Shown: in pieces, positions 44,911 through 57,323 of the stretch | Position numbering within the stretch: position 1 is the stretch's first letter | Layout of the letters: each line of letters begins with the position of its first letter | Assembly (NCBI GenBank): GCA_007922195.1 | Contig: ML682038.1 | Coordinates: 5,231,774 to 5,295,773, forward strand | DNA: 64,000 bases | Origin: Podocnemis expansa | Taxonomy: Eukaryota; Chordata; Testudines; Podocnemididae | Direction of reading: 5' to 3' | Notes under the pieces: model-generated | The model's input: only the letters and a program-made list of their open reading frames with translations | Database searches by the model: none | Told to the model about the DNA's origin: nothing | Position numbers and translations under genes: made by a program

Positions 44911-46261
44911 GGGCTGCTTCAGTTCATGGGATTTGGCAGTGGAGAAGGGAGCAGGACCTGGAGGGACTTGGACAGGCTCAGCAGCAGACAGGATCTTCCA
45001 GGACCTCCCTTTCCAGCCTGACATTGGCTCTCTTCTCCTTCCTCGGTCTCATTACTTCTTTCTCATTTCTCCACCCAGTCCCTCTGCCCCCGCCATCTGC
45101 AAGGAGCTCTCATACACACACTCCAAGCTCCTACATGCAATTTTAGAGACTTGACATACATCCTGATTTGAGACAGGAGTATGGTATGTGAGATCACCCT
45201 CTGCATGTTCCATCAAATTAGATGTGTAGATTTCAGAGAAGCAATAGAAGCCTCAAGAGAAAGGATGAAAAGCCATGAGGGATTTGCACCCCCCAAGTGC
45301 TGCCCCCTCCCCCCCGCAGCCATGGTCACTGTTCAATTTTCTGGTGGCGGCTGCTATTTTTCAGTGGAGGGTTGCTGCATGGCAGAGAGGTCCGGAGCTA
45401 GGTCCCAAGGAAAATAGTTTGACAACCACTGGCTTAAGGGCTGCTGAGAAACCAGACCCTGCACTCCTTTTCCTGACCCTGCTTTTGACCGGCTTGCCCA
45501 GTTCCTGGTACAGGACGGCAGACGCAGGGGCCTGCCCCTCCCGTCAGCCATCTGGCCCCACCCCCCAATGCCCAGGGAGGCGGTGGGGGGGGGCCCACAC
45601 CCACCTAGGGATAGCCCTGGCTCCAGATATACCTAAACCTCTGACTGCCAGAAGCTGGGGCTAGATCACTCAATAATTGGCTCTGATCTATTCATTCCCT
45701 CTAAAGCATCTGATACCAGTCACTGTGAGAAGATGGAATGCTGGGCTAGATTTACCATGGGTCTGACCCCATATGGTCATTTTTCTGTGTTATACTAAAT
45801 AAGGACACAGCAAGATCTTATGCGAGGGATAAGGCGACATGCCACATTTATTGTGAGTATAGAAAACTTTTTCTTAAAAGAGGAGAGAAACCAGCTGTCT
45901 CATTGCCTACTAAAGCATCGACACACACACAGTTCTGCAGGACGGAGATAGTTACCAACCTCTCGTTGCTTGAGTCAAACAGCTGGCCAGACAGCTCAGC
46001 TTGAGTGGTGGAGTAGGGTCTAGTCAGTCATGACACAATGTTCCTTGAAGTTTGCAGAACAAACCCAAAGAATCAGATTTTCTTCACCCTTTTTATAGGG
46101 CTGAAACTGCATAGTTAATTATTGCGTCATGTCATTCCCATTGTTGACAAAATAATGAACATGATGTCTTTGTTGTGTGGTTCCTGTTGCAGACTTTAAT
46201 CATGTTGACGTTTTAAAGTCCATGATAAGTCCCATCTCCTGATAACATTCATTGTCAGTTT
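44911..46261. other. Intergenic DNA with a possible hAT end
   Basis: GTTTGACAACCACTG ending at 45431 is the inverse of a CAGTGGTT-type hAT end; no left partner was found. Frames up to 129 codons in the C-rich 45180-45664 segment overlap in several phases and look accidental. The remainder is unremarkable. Confidence 0.4.
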
Positions 46262-46670
46262 TCAAAGGGATAGCCATGATAGTCTAATCCAGCAAAAAAA
46301 ACCAAACAAACAAAAAAACAAAAAAACAACCCCCCCCCCAAGGAGTCATGTGGCACTTAAAGACTAACAAATTTATTTTTCACATGAGCTTTTGTAGGAG
46401 AAAATCCCACTTCGTCAGATGCTTTGAAGATGGGTGAATTTACAGAATGGAATGAAAATAAATGCAAGGGGGTGTAAAACATAGGATCAGGTCATACAGT
46501 AACAGCAAATCAGAGCAGTTGTTAGGTTCAAACCCTGGGAAGCCTGAAGTCAAATTACCTTTTGTAATGTGAAAAGAACCCATAGTCTCGATTCAATCCT
46601 GCTTTCACAAAATTTAATTTGCATATTAATTCGAGTTCAGCTGTTTCTCTTTGAAGTCTTGATGTCCCAG

Positions 46671-46953
46671 TCACATCTCTGATGACAGTCGTAATAAATC
46701 ATTTATTGAGTAATTAGAAAGATGGAAGTGCTCAGCAACTGTTTTTTTTGTTTTATGATTTCTAATATCAGCTCTATGTGCATTTATTCTTTTGCGCAGG
46801 CATCGTCCTGTTTGTCCAATGTATAAGGTGTTGGGGCATTTCCAGCACATGATGGCATAGATCACATTAGTAGATGAGCAGGTAAATGAGGCTTTGATGG
46901 AGTAGTAGGCTTGTTTAGGATCTTTGATGGTATCTATCGTGGAGATATATGGG
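46671..46953 (-). pseudogene. PLE GIY-YIG endonuclease domain
   Basis: The minus frame reads STIDTIKDPKQAY, then YAIMCWKCPNTLYIGQTGRC, then LRKRINAHRADI. YIG, the Arg in LRKR and the preceding C-x2-C are features of the PLE-type GIY-YIG nuclease, which nicks DNA for target-primed insertion. The frame ends in a stop near 46671. The N-terminal edge is cut by the hAT at 46954. Confidence 0.85.
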
Positions 46954-47311
46954 CAGGGGCGTCGTTGGCGCTGGGCACCTGGGGCATGTGCCCTGAATCC
47001 CAGCACCGGTGCCCCAGGTCTGGCAGCCCCCCCCTCCAGTCTCCAGCCCTCTTGGGCCGGAGATCTAGGGCCCAGCCACCCACGGCAGCCCCATCCCCAG
47101 CTGGGGACCTGGGGCTCGGCTGCCTGCAGCAGCAGCGGCTGCTCCAGCCCCAGCCCCAGCCCCATCCCCAGCTGGGGATGCAGGGTCCAGCCGCCCGTGG
47201 TGGCACACAGTGGCTTCTGGCCCCGTCCCCGGCCAGGGGCGTGGCCTGCAGCCAGGGGGCAGGGCCTGCAGGCCATGCCCCGGGTCCCTCCCCAGGGCAG
47301 CAACACCTCTG
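46954..47311. mobile_element. hAT family B, copy 2
   Basis: Ends CAGGGGCGTCGTTGGCG and the inverse CAGAGGTGTTGCTGCC. Duplications TATATGGG (46946-46953) and TATGTGGG (47312-47319) agree in 7 of 8. 358 bp, GC-rich, sharing the start GTTGG(C)GCTGGGCAC with 21980-22699. Long frames across it are composition artefacts. Confidence 0.85.
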
Positions 47312-47319
47312 TATGTGGG

Positions 47320-48000
47320 CAGTCTTTGCAGCATGGTTTGTTGCAGGAGTGTGTGCCTCCTTTAATGTTTCTGTTGTTAGATCTTTAGTTGCTGGTAAGT
47401 ATCTGTTTAAGATTGGGTGGCTGGCTGTAGGCAAGGAGAGGTCTGTCTCCCAAGGCTTGAGAGAGTGAGGGATCATCTTTTAGAATAGGCTGTAGGTCCC
47501 TAATGATCTGTTGCAGAGGTCTGACTTGAGGGTTGTATGTGGTGACTAGTGGTGTTCTGTTTTCTTTCTTTGGCCTCTCCTCTGGTAGATGACTTCGGGG
47601 AACCCATCTAGCTCTGTCAATTTTTCTTCTTACTTCCCCAGGTGGGTACTGTAGTTTCAAGAATGCTTGATAGAGATCCTCAAGATGTCTGTCTCTGTCT
47701 GAGGGATCAGAGCAGATGTGGTTATCATAGGGCTTGGCTGTAGACAATGGATCGTGTGGTGTGTTTAGGACAGAAGCTCGAGGAATGTAGGTAACTATAC
47801 CGATCAGTAGGTTTTTGGTACAGGGTGGTGTTGATGTGTCTACCCCTGATTTGTACTATGGTGTTGAGAAAGTGGATCTCCTGGGTGGAGTGTTCCAGGC
47901 TCAATTTGATTGTGGAGTGGAAATTGTTGCATTCTTCGGCCATCTGGATCCTCCTTGTTATAGGACCGGTACTTCTCACTTCTATGAAATATCCATGCAT
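47320..48000 (-). pseudogene. PLE reverse transcriptase C-terminal remnant
   Basis: Two overlapping minus frames. 47725-48000 carries KLSLEHSTQEIHFLNT and LYQKPTDRYSYLH. 47385-47747 continues with CSDPSDRDRHLEDLYQAFLK and GDRPLLAYSQPPNLK. These are the thumb and linker blocks between the RT palm and the GIY-YIG domain in PLEs. A shift of phase separates the two frames near 47731. The palm with its YxDD lies beyond the 5' truncation. Confidence 0.8.
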
Positions 48001-48030
48001 CCCATTTCAATCACTCTTTTTAATCACAAT

Positions 48031-48538
48031 CTTTTTAAAGTTTAAGAGTATCAATCTGTTGTTACTTTACTTAAAACAATCACAACAAACTTCTACAGGA
48101 GTGTTACATAATCATAATAAAACATTTGGTTACAGTTCTTGGAGTCTTCATCTTTGTTTCAATCAGTGTCTTATTCCTTTCATTCAGTTTCTTTGTTTCT
48201 CACCATTAAGCTGAAGCATTATCTGTTTGTGGGCTTTTGGTGCCTGCTTAGTGCTTCAGTGTGTGACATTGCTTATGGTCACAGGATGTCTCTTTAGTTA
48301 ACATACTCATTGTTAGGTAAATGAGGCTTGGAATGTTTCTTGCAGGGTTAAAAAGGGGTTATATACTTGCTCAGATCCAAGCTCCATATTTTATTTTGGG
48401 GCCTAGTGAGGCCTACCTCTGTACTTACACACTTCACTGTAGAATTCTTTTCAAGATAGCACTGAAATTTGGCAATGGCATTAATGGATCTTGCAACACT
48501 AAGTCTACAGGTTATAAACAAAATGCAGCTACTACCTA
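48031..48538. other. Intergenic DNA
   Basis: No gene or delimited repeat. A 129-codon plus frame (47825-48214) begins inside the inverse PLE sequence and is a shadow. Confidence 0.45.
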
Positions 48539-48652
48539 CTTGTAGTGGCTAGCACATCTGCTTTATGTACAGAAAGTCCCGGGTTCAAACCCCAGGCAGT
48601 TGGACTAGATGATCTCATGAGATCCCTTCCAACCCTATCATTCTGTTCTGTT
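48539..48652 (+). mobile_element. tRNA-headed SINE with CR1-like tail
   Basis: Head TGTAGTGGCTAGCACATCTG, B-box GGTTCAAACC (48592-48601 region), then TTGGACTAGATGATCTCATG, CCCTTCCAACCCTATCATTC and a TTCTG repeat tail. Transcribed by RNA polymerase III in active copies; the tail lets a CR1-type LINE copy it (known for turtle SINEs). Confidence 0.8.
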
Positions 48653-48678
48653 CTACTTTAAATCAAGTGACTGAAAAG

Positions 48679-48874
48679 TTCCAAACAGGTAGCCATGTTA
48701 GTTTAGTTCAGCAAAATAAACAAGGAATTCTATGGCACTTTTAAAGACTACCAAATTTATTTATTACATGAGCTTTCATGGGAGAAAATCCCACTCTGAT
48801 GAAGTTCCCACAAAAGCTCATGTGATAAATAATTTTGTAAATCTTTAAAAAGTGCCACAGGACTGCTTCTTGTT
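48679..48874 (-). mobile_element. Foldback PLE insert with 11-bp duplication
   Basis: The exact duplication TGACTGAAAAG (48668-48678 and 48875-48885) brackets 196 bp. The left part is the PLE tail in minus orientation, from its terminus to the hammerhead region. The right part is an inverted second copy starting at CTGATGAAG with a deletion inside helix II. Confidence 0.9.
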
Positions 48875-48885
48875 TGACTGAAAAG

Positions 48886-51199
48886 TGGTGTCCCCCCGTC
48901 CATGAAATGCATACACCACAGCCCAGACATAGAAATATTCAGTCTTAACCAGACATAAGTCTCAAAGTATCTCACAACCTTATAAATTTAGAAGGAGCTT
49001 TACCCTCTGGAGAAGGGAATGTGACAGTTTTCTGATGGACTCTACTACTTACTTCTACCCCTAATTAGGTATAAACTGACCAAAGTAACTGGCTCTTCAT
49101 TCCAAGAGATGCAAACAGAAGCCCTAGTAAAAATTTAGAAAAAATCTCTCAAATAGTTGCAAGATCATTTTTTTCCATTACTCATGTGGCATTTACTGAT
49201 TACATGATGGTGTGCTATAAAGTTCTTTTAGCTTATGTTTGGAGCAACGTATCTACCTAACTGTTCATGACTTCATGAGTAATGCTGACATCCCAAACTC
49301 AAACTGATAAGATTATTAGACCCCTCAATGTACTCAATATAAGCAATATTTTAGCTAAGAGAGTTATCTAAGACAGAAGCTCTCAGATATTTGGAAGCTA
49401 TTGAGACTATCTTCCACAATCCTCTGCATGTAAAATCAGGCACCTTCGTAGTCATAGTTCAAAGGAAGTCAGACAAACTTCTAAAAATGTCCCAAAATAT
49501 ATTGCCTATCCATAAAAGTCATAATTTAAAGCATTATCAGGTAGGTTGAAAGTTTTCCATAAGGGGGAACTATGAAAATATGTTTAGAAGTTTACAGTGT
49601 TTAGTTTTATCTTTTTTTAGAATAATAGAATCCAAAACTAAATTCTGGTTTTTAAAAAACCCTGAAAAATGTTCAGTTATTGACCAAAATACATTTTTTT
49701 AAAAAAAACACCATATCTTTTGACAAAAAGTCAATTTTCCATAATCCCCTCCAACATTTTCTAGATCTCTTTAATCTCAGGCCTTCCGAAAGCTCGAAAT
49801 CAGTACTGGGTGTCCCACTAAGTAACTAAGTATTTCTCTCCAATGGTATAGAACCCTGCATAGATATTAGGCTCTGCAGGATATTGTGCCTTAAACCTAT
49901 CAGTGGTGCGGGACTCAGTAGGTCCTGTCTTGGGTAGGTATAGTTTTCAGAGGAAGATTCCACATTTTGAGGCTGGGGGAGGGGGTGGATGAATCATGCA
50001 CTTAGCATGCTTTAAACAAAGAAGAGTCTCTCTTTGATGGTGCTCAAGGGTTTGGAATGTTAGAATAATTCCCAAAGAGTTGGATTAGTGGGAAGAGAGC
50101 AGTGATGTGGTGAAAGATACATGCTTAATTAGTCACAGCGTTTTGCAATCCATCACACTTCCTCAAATGTGACAGCTGTGTATGCAAATGTATTTTAAAC
50201 ATCATTCCTTGCTGGACTACCCTTATAATGTAGTGGGACCCTAGAACTCATTTCCCATTAGGAGTCAAATCCTCCACTGAGTGTCCTTAGCAGTAGGGGT
50301 AAGAATTTTTCCAATTACTGTTTAACAATTTAGCAGTAATATAAATGATGGGGCACCAAGCCCTTCACTCACTTGTCTCCATGTCAGGAAATTCAAGGCT
50401 GTTAAGGACTGCTATGGTATCAGGATGTCATATTCAGAGGATTCCATTTCACCAACAGCTTTTCATCTTGGACTGACATTACATACCACTCTTCACCACC
50501 AGCGTCAAAAACTGTACCAGAGTTTATAGCAAAGTTTCTATTTTAATTTTTAAGGATGTCAGTCAGTCAATGTTCTCAGCAGTCAGACTAGTTTATCAAG
50601 CAGCAAAATTCTGAACTGTATTGAAATGTATTCTGCATAAAATACAGGAGGAGGACACCTTACAATCTTGCAAGCATCTGTATTTGGAGAAAGCCTGTGC
50701 TTTTCCCCACCAGGTGTTTTTTTTTTCCATTGCCATTGCAGTAGTCTTCCACTGACAGCAGCCACTAACAGCATAATGGTACAATGCTAGTATAAAAAGG
50801 ACATTTAATAGTAAGTCCTACAGTGCAATAGTGTGTGTTTATAGCATTCCCTACACACAGAAGAGGAAATACTGAAACGCTGTGTGAAATTTATATATTG
50901 TTGATATTGAAGGTCTAGTTTTGAAAGGGTACCCACTGAAAGTGATCTTCAATAGGTTTGACTGGCAGTGTCAAAACATATAGTCAGCTAATAACTAGCC
51001 CTTTGTGCCTGGGATTCTTTTTCTTTGAAGATAAAATTTATTCTGGAAAAAAAGTGGAATCAAGATCTCAGAAAATAATCAATCAGATCTGACACTCAGT
51101 ATGCCCCATAAATTGCCAAGGGAAGAGGACATTACTGTCTAATTAATCTGGTTTGACCAATGCAGAGGGTCTTCTAACCTTTAGCCATATATATATTAC
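48886..51199. other. AT-rich intergenic DNA
   Basis: Long stretch with no frame above 65 codons. No repeat ends seen. Confidence 0.5.
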
Positions 51200-54180
51200 A
51201 TTACTTGCTTTTCAGAAGGTTATCCTGCTAGATCGTTGTACATGGTAGAAGTGGAAAGAGTTATCGTCTTTCACAGAAACGCCAGCATGACCCACAAACT
51301 CAACCACAATGAGGATACTTGGAGAATCATCAATTTGTAGCCTAATACTGGGATTACTGATGTCATCAATATGATTAGCAAGTCTATTTACAATGGACAT
51401 AATATGCTGTATCAAGAATGGCTAACCATTTCTGTAAAAGAACACTGCAGAGACGTCCGAGATGCTAAAAGTTTGGCACAAAAGCTCACCTAATAAAGCT
51501 TCAGAAAGTGAAAAACATATGTATATCCCAACCAAAGTTGGACATCGCAGACTTGTGAGCTCCAAACACTTTACTAAGATAGATCAAATCCATACACACA
51601 ACAAGATCCAAGAGTCAAACCTCAATGTTGGTGCCACTAAATCACAGAGCTCTGATGCAACATAAAAACTAGTCTGAATCTTTTGAGTATGAAGTTGGCC
51701 TGAAACCTGTGGAAAAGATGCATGTAACTCCAGTGTAGGCCATCTAATAACGTAGCAAAGTTTTGTATGAATGCCATATTTAACACAGAATCATCTTTGA
51801 CATTTCATTCATCTGAGGACAACTTCAATGACATCCCCTTGGCTAAGATACAAGCATGCTCTGACATCAAAGAAAAAGAAACATGATATTGTACTTGAGT
51901 AGCTGTACCATTGTGGAGAATTTTTCTGCTAATGCCACACTCTGATGCATATATTGACACAATTGTTCTGAAAGAAATTTTGATAAATGTTGCTTATTAA
52001 TTGAGAGTGGAATAGCAGTATGGCATCCCTAATTGACATGATTCTGGAGTCTTACTGGAAAAAAAAACCACACACATTGCTGACAGCGACTAAAGCGTGA
52101 GCCACCAAATAGGATCTGCAGCAGAGCTATCGTATGGCTTCACATGGGAGTTACAACCCTTGTCTCCTTATGCCGAGCTTTGTCTTGCACAGGAGGATGG
52201 TCTTAGCATTCAGTTCTATTTGCACAGGACTCAGCCTTGCCAGTGTCACAGGGTATTGACAAAGCACTGGTACATCTGTATTTGTCTAATGTTATTCTGC
52301 TATACCTTCAGCCCTGCAGGGGTGCCCAAGGCTCATGAGCCCACAGTGGCTCAAGCACTTTGTCATAACAGTGCTGGAATAAATTCAGGCCTGGAATAAG
52401 GATGAAGGTCAGTTTAAGCAGTGCCACAATGATCCCTTGTTGATGAACCATTTTGGAGCCACCTATACGTCAGCAAGCATGAACCTCACATAAGGGATGT
52501 TGAGCCTCTGCCCAGCTACTACATGGATCCAGTTTTTGGGAGGGTACAATGTGTCCAAAATTGCCAGAGTAATGTCCTTTTCTGAATAGAAGTCACTTGA
52601 GAACCATTGTCTAGTGGGACACCCACCCATACACCATTGAGGATGACAGCAACAAGTGGATGCTTGTTGATTAATCTGGATCATTCCTAGTTAGGTGTGA
52701 AACTTAGTGGTTGTCCCTTCAGCTTCCCAGGCAACAAGCATCCTCTATTTAAAGTCACTGCCCTTTGGGAGCACCTACTTGCCATGTGCCCAGCTTCCCT
52801 CCATTCCCAGTGGAAGAGTTGGCCATTCTGGTCAAATTGATTGTTAGCCATCTTTCCTGGTCCTCTCCTGCATTTTTGGAGTTGCATCAGGCTATAGAAC
52901 TGCTGCTGCATCTGTCTCTATATCTACATGCTCAACTTATCCATGTGTATGAACAGATCAGGCAGCCAGTCCCTCAGGGCAGGTCCCAGGGATGTAGAGG
53001 TGGGGGCACCCAAGCCCTGTTTGCAGATCTGGGCCCTCGCTGCCAGGCTGCCTGTGTGTCTTGGGGAGTGAGGGGCAGGGAATGCTGCGGGTCTCCATGC
53101 TGGCTGGGAAACTTCAGTCCATGGCTGACCAGGCTCTGATTGTTGGGTGCAAGCAACTCAAGTCAAGCATGGGAGTATCAGTCCAGCACTGACTCTCAAG
53201 TGTTTGTAACCCAACTACATCCAAGCCCTTCTCCTTAAAGTCCACATTGGGTATTGGACCCATAGCAAATGTAAAACCTGTGAAAGCAACAGGGTCATAG
53301 GCCTTTTCTGATAATCATTGCTCCAAATCCTGTTCCAGATCCTGACCAGGGAGGGTCTCATCTTTTTGATGGAGCAGAGGATCACTTGGAGGCTGTCAAT
53401 GAAACTCCTGAATGTACAGCAAGTTTTTGAGCCTGAGCAAAGAATTCTGATCTGTTCATGTGGAGTCAGAGGCTCATCACTCCAGTCCAGTCATTTAAAA
53501 ATATTTTTGATTGCACCCCTCTGTTCATCTGACTAGGTCTGCATTTCCGCTAGGGTGGCTCCAACAGGATCCTCATTATCTGGTACTCAGGGTAGCTGTA
53601 TGTGTTAAACATGGATTCCAGAGCTGTCTAGCCAGCCCATTAACCAGGATAACCTTGGAGTCCCCATGTGGTATGTCGCAGTCATTTGTGCCATGTAAAT
53701 GACCAGGATAGGTTAGGTTGGTGGTATTTTTGGCAACAGCCCATGTGATTCAAAGTGTGTCTACCCGTACCTTACACATTGTCCTCAGGGATTCCCTGCC
53801 TAACCTCCCCAAATCCTTTCTGTGGCACCACTTTTCAGACAAGGGATTCTCAGAGTTGAGGGAGTTCCAGGTCCCAGCCTCTTGGGAACTGTGTGAAAAG
53901 AAGGAAGTGTGCTCCCAGAAATTTGGAAATCATGGGAGGAGGGACTCTTCAACCCCAGACCTCTTCCAGCATTCACCACAAGGCAAACATGCAATAGGGA
54001 AGACAGAGCACAATTTAGGCTCACTCACATAATATCATGGATTAGGAACCAGCAGCATGCAAACCAGGAATGGCAGGAACTAGTGGTACTCCTCCCAAAT
54101 CCCACTCATAAACCAAACTCCACCCCCAAGGTGAAGTCTGCAGAAATCAAATGGTATTCAGAGTATCTTTTACAGAGATT
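51200..54180. other. Unexplained stretch, possible decayed retroelement
   Basis: Less AT-rich than its surroundings, with minus frames that do not look random in composition. 52687-52911 contains GHMASRC, like the second half of a gag zinc knuckle, though the usual CxxC is absent. 52463-52684 contains ILDTLYPPKNWIHV, reminiscent of the entry to an RNase H domain. 51212-51415 is an unassigned polar frame. No family can be named and no ends were found. Confidence 0.3.
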
Positions 54181-54217
54181 CAAAATATAAAAACTTACTG
54201 AGTAATCCTGATGACAA

Positions 54218-54360
54218 GTTCTAGAAGGAGTACCCCAGTTAGTCTATTCCAGCAACACCAAAACAAAAAGGAGTTCTGTGGCACTTTTAAAGATTAACAA
54301 AGCTTATGTGATAAATTTGTTAGTCTTTAAAAGTGCCACAGAACTACCTTTTTGTTTTCA
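54218..54360 (-). mobile_element. Foldback PLE-tail insert
   Basis: Left part is the PLE terminus in minus orientation (CCCCAGTTAGTCTATTCCAGC), then AAAGGAGTTCTGTGGCACTT. Right part is its inverse (AAAGTGCCACAGAACTACCTT). Candidate duplications TCCTGATGA and TCCTCATGA agree in 8 of 9 but do not abut exactly on the left. Confidence 0.75.
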
Positions 54361-54370
54361 GTCCTCATGA

Positions 54371-55485
54371 TTTCTGCTGCTAGGGTTCTACAGTCTCTCC
54401 CAGTCTCCACTTCTTTCAATTTTGTAGTGAAACCCCAATACTTACAGAATGTCTTGGAAGCCCTAAAGTGCAGAACATTTAGAGTTTACAAAGATGCCTT
54501 GCAATTTAGGGAAGACCTAAATCTGTCATAAAGCAAGGCAGCACTGCAGAAAAGACTTTGCCTTACTAATTCTACAGAAGAGTTTTGTTACTTTGGTAAT
54601 GATTTGACCTGAACTCCCATTTAAATCCAGTGAAACATGAACAATTTCAATCTACTTAAAATAACACTATTACCCAAAACTGTTGCAATAACAAACTCCT
54701 AACTGGACTGAGAGAAGTCTAGTCTTCATTGACTACCTTCCCTAATCATCTAAACACAGTACAAGCTGTTAACTTTAATGTTGATTTTCTTGAAGCACAA
54801 CAGGACTTCATTATTTAAATTACTGCATAAATCTGTAGCTTAGGAATAGTCATTGGTGAGTATTATTCATGGATACAGAGGTCTTAAATGATTCTAACTC
54901 TGTTTTGCTCACATCCTCAATAATTATCACCACAAAAGGGAACACATTTTAAAGAACAAGATGTGAAATCAATGTCCTGGGGAATTTATAAGACAATATC
55001 TCCACAGATTTTTGTCAAGTTCTCTATGGATTGCTACCGACTTCTAATAGCTTAATCAGGAGACCTCACCCCATCCTCACCTCTACAATGAGCATAGAAC
55101 ATTTTTTTTTTTAAGCCAAGGAAAATGCTTGGGCTGCCTGAAACTTTTAGAATGATTTTAGATCATTTGAAGGTTGTTATATTATACACCTCTTTTCATT
55201 AGAGCTCACAGGACTTAAATCACTTTGATTGTATTACAGAAAGGTGGGTGAACTGGAGATTAAATAAGAAAAAGGTGAGTTTTTTCCACGAACTTAAACC
55301 AAAGCTTTTGGGAGATTCTAAAACTATTTAGTTTACTTAGTTGTCATGTTTGCATTCTTTTGCATTTCTTGATTCTAGCCGAGCCCATAAACAGAACACT
55401 AAACTATTTGTATCCCTTTGACCCAGAAAGCTAGCCAATAGTCAGTGTCTTGTGGGTTGTTTCCATAGTGGAAATTTGAGGATGG
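54371..55485. other. AT-rich intergenic DNA
   Basis: Nothing recognised; no frame above 60 codons. Confidence 0.5.
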
Positions 55486-55498
55486 TTTCAATTCTATT

Positions 55499-55646
55499 CA
55501 GTTTCCAAAGGGATAGCCGTGTTAGTCTAGTCCAGCAAAAACCCAAGGAGTCGTGTGGCGCTTGACGAAGTGGGATTTTCTCCCATGAAAGCTCATGCGA
55601 AAAATAAATGTTAGTCTTAAAGTGTCACACGACTCGTTTTTTTTTT
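55499..55646 (-). mobile_element. Foldback PLE insert with 13-bp duplication
   Basis: The exact duplication TTTCAATTCTATT (55486-55498 and 55647-55659) brackets 148 bp. Left: PLE terminus in minus orientation to GGAGTCGTGTGGCGC. Right: inverted copy starting TTGACGAAGTGGGATTTTCT and keeping GAAAGCTCATGC, ending in a T run. Confidence 0.9.
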
Positions 55647-55659
55647 TTTCAATTCTATT

Positions 55660-56071
55660 ACAGCCCTGTCTGTTTACAAAGAATGTACACCAAGTCCTAT
55701 TTCCCTGATCACAGTGAGAAACCAAACAGCAGGGAGATGGTTTCTTTGCTCACAGTTCCAAGACTGTTTCCGACAACACTTACCTCTGTGTTTTTCTCAG
55801 GACTATGTTCCAAGTGCTTATTTTGGCTGTTTCTCTCCTCTTATGTTCTTATGTTCATGGGCTTTCTGCTGCTGCTGTTCAAACGCATCTTCACAATAAA
55901 GCAATAAATAAAATAAATAAAACAAAACCCCACAGCACCAAGGCTCATAGTGAAATCCCTCCTCCATGGAGCTTGGGCATTAGTTCCAATTGTTTCAGCT
56001 ATCTCAAAGAAGTTTCATCCTGAAAGAGGAGCAGCAGTTACACCTATGAAATACAAGATTTCAGTCCACTC
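55660..56071. other. Intergenic DNA
   Basis: Overlapping plus frames of 61-99 codons in three phases; no motif. Nothing recognised. Confidence 0.45.
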
Positions 56072-56118
56072 CTAGCATCCCTTCCAGCCCTATGATTTGA
56101 TTGATTGATTGATCAATC
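56072..56118 (+). mobile_element. SINE/CR1 tail fragment
   Basis: CCCTTCCAGCCCTATGATTT followed by (GATT)n matches the tail of the SINE at 57324-57449; the head is missing. Confidence 0.55.
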
Positions 56119-56323
56119 ACAATATCAAAAAGGAGCCTGGCTGTGTGAAACTTCCGGCCCAGAACAGCAAACCGAAAAAGTCTTGATTAGAGCTGGTGAA
56201 ACAACATGAAAAAGTAATTCACAAATATTTTGTCTCTAATCACTGCATGTTTTCTCTGCAGTTATTAGCTGAAACTTATTTTTTTGAAAGTGTGAGATAT
56301 CTTGACATCTTCTGTTTATGATA

Positions 56324-56640
56324 TTCATAGATTCTGTGCCAGAATGGACCACTGTGATCATCTCGTCTGACCTCCTGTACAACGCAGGCAATAGGCCTTC
56401 CCCTATGGCCTACAGCATATATTTGCTGGAATGTACATTTTAGAACACCTAATCTTGCTTTAAAATTTGCCAGTAAAGGATACTCCACCACAACCCTGGT
56501 CGTTCCAATGTTAATTACCTTCACTGTTAAAAACTTCATTTCCAGGCTGAATTTGTTTAGCTTCTACTCCGTGCCATTTGATCCTGGTATACCTTTGTTT
56601 GTTTGCTCTATTGAAGAGCTCATTATCAAATATTTATTTC
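56324..56640 (-). mobile_element. CR1 LINE 3' end
   Basis: Minus orientation. The 3' terminus lies at TCATAGATTCTGTGCCAGAA, followed on plus by GACCACTGTGATCATCTCGT and CTGACCTCCTGTACAACGCA, the conserved CR1 3' blocks. Degraded upstream. Confidence 0.8.
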
Positions 56641-57323
56641 ATTGGGGATAATGGCCTTTTCAGTCTAGGAGAGTAAAGCACTGCACAATTCAACAGCTGG
56701 AAGTTGAAACTAGACAAACACTGTCTGAGAATCCCTCTTTTCATTCATCATAATCTGAACAATAATTTTGAATGTTTGTCTTGAGAGCATAGCTAATTTG
56801 TTATTATTCTGCTTGAAAATTACAATCAGAGAGCACAAACAATGCCATGTGACTTCAGTGACCAATCATACCACATAATCAGTCAAAGTGAACTGACTAG
56901 AAATGCACAGGAATTTGTACAAAGTTCCCAATGACTATTTATGAACAACAAATACATTTTGCATACAGCAAAAAAAAAAATCAATTTACAAAAAGCTTAT
57001 GAATAGATAAAAGAACAAACATTTATTCTATTATTGTACAGAGAATGATCTGATCAGTTCCATTCTGGATAATCTTTTGGTTTTTATACCCATCTGAACT
57101 TTTTGACATTTGCCAAACTCTAATAAAAGACTGATTATAAGCCAAAAATTGCATTAAGAGTTATTTTGAGTAATGAAGCCACTACCCAGAATTTTCAGAC
57201 ACTTGCTTAAGTCATTAGAAAAATGGGAATTGCTTATGGCTACTAAAGGCAAAGCCCAAGTTTTAAATGTTACTTTTGACAAATTCATGAAGTTATTTAT
57301 TACGCATATTGTGGGATAGACCA
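56641..57323. other. AT-rich intergenic DNA
   Basis: Nothing recognised. Confidence 0.5.

Larger units (their letters stand above)
46262..48030 (-). mobile_element. 5'-truncated PLE with coding remains
   Basis: Minus orientation. The 3' terminus is the inverse of AAAGGGATAGCCATGATAG (46264-46282), preceded by an A/C-rich run and the GGAGTC...TGGCACTTAAAG tail. Upstream come a 3' UTR, a GIY-YIG domain and the C-terminal part of the RT. The 5' side stops near 48030. A hAT element (46954-47311) splits the coding part. It has one clear frameshift near 47731. Confidence 0.85.

Noticed and set aside
45270..45431. Complete hAT element ending at ACAACCACTG
   Set aside because: Only one terminus visible; no left end or 8-bp duplication found, so noted only inside the spacer.
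46911..47476. Frames of 154-185 codons across the PLE
   Set aside because: Plus-strand frames are inverse shadows of the PLE and the GC-rich hAT; the minus frames fuse PLE codons with hAT sequence through the insertion.
51212..51415. Exon or processed pseudogene of a host gene
   Set aside because: The 67-codon minus frame looks polar and protein-like, but I cannot match it to any family and see no neighbouring exon or poly-A tail.
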